This document shows, in pieces, positions 21,901 through 22,073 of a DNA stretch of 22,073 bases. Under the pieces are notes generated by a model, which had not been told where the DNA came from, did no database searches, and saw only the letters and a list, made by a program, of their open reading frames with translations. The first letter of the stretch is position 1. Every line of letters begins with the position of its first letter. Both the position numbers and the translations under genes were made by a program. Origin of the DNA: a virus; the IMG/VR virus record IMGVR_UViG_3300009285_003473, positions 1 through 22,073 of that record. One strand, given 5' to 3'.

Positions 21901-22073
21901 CGGTTGGCCTCTGGGCGTCGGGTTGTGGTGGCGGTTGGGAGCACCTGCCGGATGCCTGCTAGGCTCTCCCGGTAATTGCGGCACGGGATGCAGTAATCGC
22001 CGTCCCCGAGCCTGTTACCACAAGCACAGAGTGAGCGATGGTCAGGGGTGCGCTTGGGCGTGCGCACCTTCAC
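21897..22073 (-). CDS. Zinc-ribbon protein, partial (58 aa visible)
   Basis: The frame is open to the window edge and ends at TGA overlapping the next ATG. It contains CACGNRLGDGDYCIPC, a compact zinc ribbon (Cys16/18 and Cys28/31), after a basic N-terminus VKVRTPKRTPDHRSL. The GTG at 22073 may be its start, or the gene may continue outside the window. Confidence 0.55.
   Translation of the reverse strand: MKVRTPKRTPDHRSLCACGNRLGDGDYCIPCRNYRESLAGIRQVLPTATTTRRPEANR

Noticed and set aside
1-22073. CRISPR array, rRNA genes, integrase or tnpA
   Set aside because: No regularly spaced repeats, no rRNA-like segments, and no recombinase or Y1 transposase motifs seen on either strand.

Overview
The window looks like a GC-rich bacteriophage or prophage-like contig made of two unlike parts. 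The right-hand ~16.5 kb, all on the minus strand, carries a head and tail gene order of short-tailed (P22/N4-type) phages. In transcription order these are small zinc-ribbon and AT-hook proteins, a small-terminase-like HTH protein, large terminase, P22-like portal, acidic scaffold, an N4-gp56-type major capsid protein, a small head protein, a sugar/methyl/radical-SAM cassette, a coiled-coil protein, a head-tail adaptor-like protein and a tail 'stabilisation'-like protein. The left-hand 4.4 kb, all on the plus strand, is a tight operon of mostly unrecognised proteins, several with a membrane segment at or near the C-terminus. It includes a serine-hydrolase-like protein with a C-terminal membrane anchor. 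No host can be named from the sequence.

Layout: 3-4407 (+) holds eight genes, followed by the cut-off start of a ninth at 4410. At 4436-4451 a GC-rich hairpin marks the right end of an IS200/IS605-type tnpB. That tnpB (4441 to ~5640, minus) is fused in frame to the N-terminal ~290 residues of the phage tail protein (~5640-6510). 6525-7422 are adaptor and coiled-coil genes. 7423-13093 is a seven-gene cassette: TPR-glycosyltransferase, a small protein, a GT-like protein, FkbM methyltransferase, a DegT-family enzyme with His in place of the PLP lysine, radical SAM/SPASM, and a GT8-like transferase. It begins eight bases after a strong UUCG terminator (13101-13130). 13140-19608 are the head and packaging genes. 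They are interrupted by a 324-base non-coding, highly folded stretch (14682-15005) between scaffold and capsid genes, which I read as a HEARO/omega-RNA (IscB-type guide RNA) without its nuclease gene. 19612-22073 are small genes and the small terminase.

How the genes work together: terminase, portal, scaffold and capsid build and fill the head, and the adaptor and tail protein close it. The cassette has the composition of a pathway that makes or attaches a modified deoxy-sugar or similar group, possibly to the virion or to a host surface polymer. That role is inference. Nearly all right-arm genes overlap by ATGA/GTGA/TAATG junctions, so translation is probably coupled.

The points most worth following are (1) the tail protein-TnpB fusion with intact nuclease residues, (2) the stand-alone guide-RNA-like element beside the capsid gene, and (3) the sugar/radical-SAM cassette. 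The junction near 5640 could be natural recombination or an assembly chimera, and this cannot be decided from sequence alone.
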